From NCBI RefSeq assembly GCF_009729095.1, contig NZ_VTGX01000002.1:434001-498000 (forward strand): a DNA stretch of 64,000 nt, written 5' to 3'. The notes beneath the pieces were generated by a model. That model had not been told where the DNA came from. It made no database searches and saw only the letters and a program-made list of their open reading frames with translations. Of the stretch, positions 63,492-64,000 are shown in pieces. Each line of letters opens with the position of its first letter. The stretch's first letter is position 1. Both the position numbers and the translations under genes were made by a program. Origin of the DNA: Mycolicibacterium sp. CBMA 247. Lineage in GTDB: Bacteria; Actinomycetota; Actinomycetes; Mycobacteriales; Mycobacteriaceae.

Positions 63492-63908
63492 ATGCATCCG
63501 TTCCGGGAGGCAGTGGAGGCCCGTGACGAGGCCGCGATCGAGGCATTGTTGGCCGACGATGTGGTGTTCACGAGTCCGGTGGCATTCAAGCCGTATCCGG
63601 GCAAGCCGATCACCGCGGCGATCCTGCGCGGCGTCATGCGCGTCTTCGAAGATTTCCGGTACATCCGGGAGATCGCCGACGCTTCAGGACGCGACCACGC
63701 CTTGGTCTTCGAGGCGACGGTGGCAGGCAAGCAGATCACGGGATGCGACTTCCTGCATCTCGATGACGACGGCAAGATCGACGACTTCATGGTGATGGTT
63801 CGTCCGCTGTCGGCGGCGACCGCCTTGGCCGAGGCCATGGGTGCGCAGTTCGACCGCATCAAACAAGAAGCGGCAGAAGAGATTCAGCGGCTCGCCGCTA
63901 CGGCTTGA
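63492..63908 (+). CDS. SnoaL-like / NTF2-fold protein
   Basis: 138 residues with GGAGG nine bases before the ATG. Cone-shaped NTF2-like fold: REAVEARDEAAIEALLADDVVFTSPVAFKPYPGK at the start, strands ALVFEATVAGKQITGCDFLHLDDDGKIDDFMVMVRP, and a C-terminal helix. Members serve as ketosteroid isomerase-like, cyclase or hydrolase enzymes, or only bind ligand. Divergent from padR and probably its target. Its last bases overlap the convergent gene at the window edge. Confidence 0.82.
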   Translation: MHPFREAVEARDEAAIEALLADDVVFTSPVAFKPYPGKPITAAILRGVMRVFEDFRYIREIADASGRDHALVFEATVAGKQITGCDFLHLDDDGKIDDFMVMVRPLSAATALAEAMGAQFDRIKQEAAEEIQRLAATA

Positions 63909-64000
63909 TCAGCGTCCCCGCATCCGATGCCGCTTTCTGCAGCTCCGGAATCGTCATGCCGGCGTAGTCGGCGTTCACCGGTCCCGACTTGTATCCCAGC
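63898..64000 (-). CDS. C-terminal end of an unidentified gene
   Basis: A minus-strand frame enters from the right edge and ends at TAG (63898-63900). It codes for LGYKSGPVNADYAGMT, IPELQKAASDAG and TLIKP. The sequence is protein-like and its stop overlaps the SnoaL-like gene by 11 bases, a normal convergent arrangement. Too short to assign to a family. Confidence 0.5.
   Translation of the reverse strand, partial: LGYKSGPVNADYAGMTIPELQKAASDAGTLIKP

Noticed and set aside
1..64000. tRNA, rRNA, CRISPR arrays, insertion sequences, prophage
   Set aside because: Looked for characteristic sequences and transposase motifs; none recognised by eye.

Overview
The window is high-GC actinobacterial chromosome, almost certainly from a rapidly growing mycobacterium (Mycolicibacterium type). 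From memory, gene order and protein content match the oriC-proximal region of mycobacteria: the murJ / DUF6049 / mutT4 / pcnA block (M. tuberculosis Rv3910-Rv3906c) sits directly beside the Rv0036c-Rv0058 block (yqgE, mtc28-like antigen, leuS, marR, gntR, ino1, padR, ponA1, rpsF-ssb-rpsR-rplI, dnaB). A GH63 glucosylglycerate hydrolase beside leuS is typical of fast growers. No tRNA, rRNA, CRISPR array or insertion sequence was recognised.

Layout. 1-7398: a minus-strand chain joined by ATGA overlaps (mutT4 > DUF6049 membrane protein > murJ, which runs off the left edge), divergent from pcnA and a gene for an Asp-rich repeat protein. 7414-7475: a large inverted repeat exactly where the Rv39xx-like and Rv00xx-like blocks meet. 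7478-17329: DinB-type enzyme, MFS protein, YqgE, small membrane protein, secreted Mtc28-like antigen, leuS, SDR, glucosylglycerate hydrolase and MarR. 17406-26650: a long minus-strand series: amino-acid ABC transporter (ATPase plus a fused binding-protein/permease) behind its GntR regulator, LLM oxidoreductase, esterase, an enteric-type ahpC-ahpF pair, ino1 and padR. 26854-34186: DUF1707 and DUF5318 proteins, ponA1, a GT87-like glycosyltransferase and three tandem paralogous membrane proteins. 34342-37872: rpsF-ssb-rpsR-rplI and an intein-free dnaB, with a cluster of DnaA-box-like sequences before dnaB.

From about 38 kb the content becomes accessory. There is a GNAT plus beta-propeller lipoprotein pair, an MFS exporter, a two-domain lipoprotein and a class-3 lipase, then a region with gene remnants (an AmiS/UreI-like fragment and an NmrA-like pseudogene). 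Embedded in it is a candidate catabolic cluster (44443-50830): a 25-bp perfect palindrome, a class-III aminotransferase of the phospho-lyase (ETNPPL/PHYKPL) subfamily, an overlapping aminoglycoside-phosphotransferase-fold kinase, an APC permease, an SDR and a TetR regulator. I read it as import, phosphorylation and phospho-lyase cleavage of an amino alcohol. This is the best candidate for an undescribed system in the window.

51531-59765 is a histidine-utilisation locus: AraC regulator, hutD, and a tightly coupled minus-strand operon hutU > M20 amidohydrolase > hutF > hutI, with a divergent IclR regulator and a perfect inverted repeat in the shared promoter. hutH and a classical hutG are missing, so the M20 enzyme probably supplies the N-formylglutamate step. 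The right end carries a Tat-exported DUF1906 protein, an SCO6745-family protein, a double-hotdog dehydratase, a divergent PadR / SnoaL-like pair with an AT-rich palindrome, and the C-terminal end of one unidentified gene.
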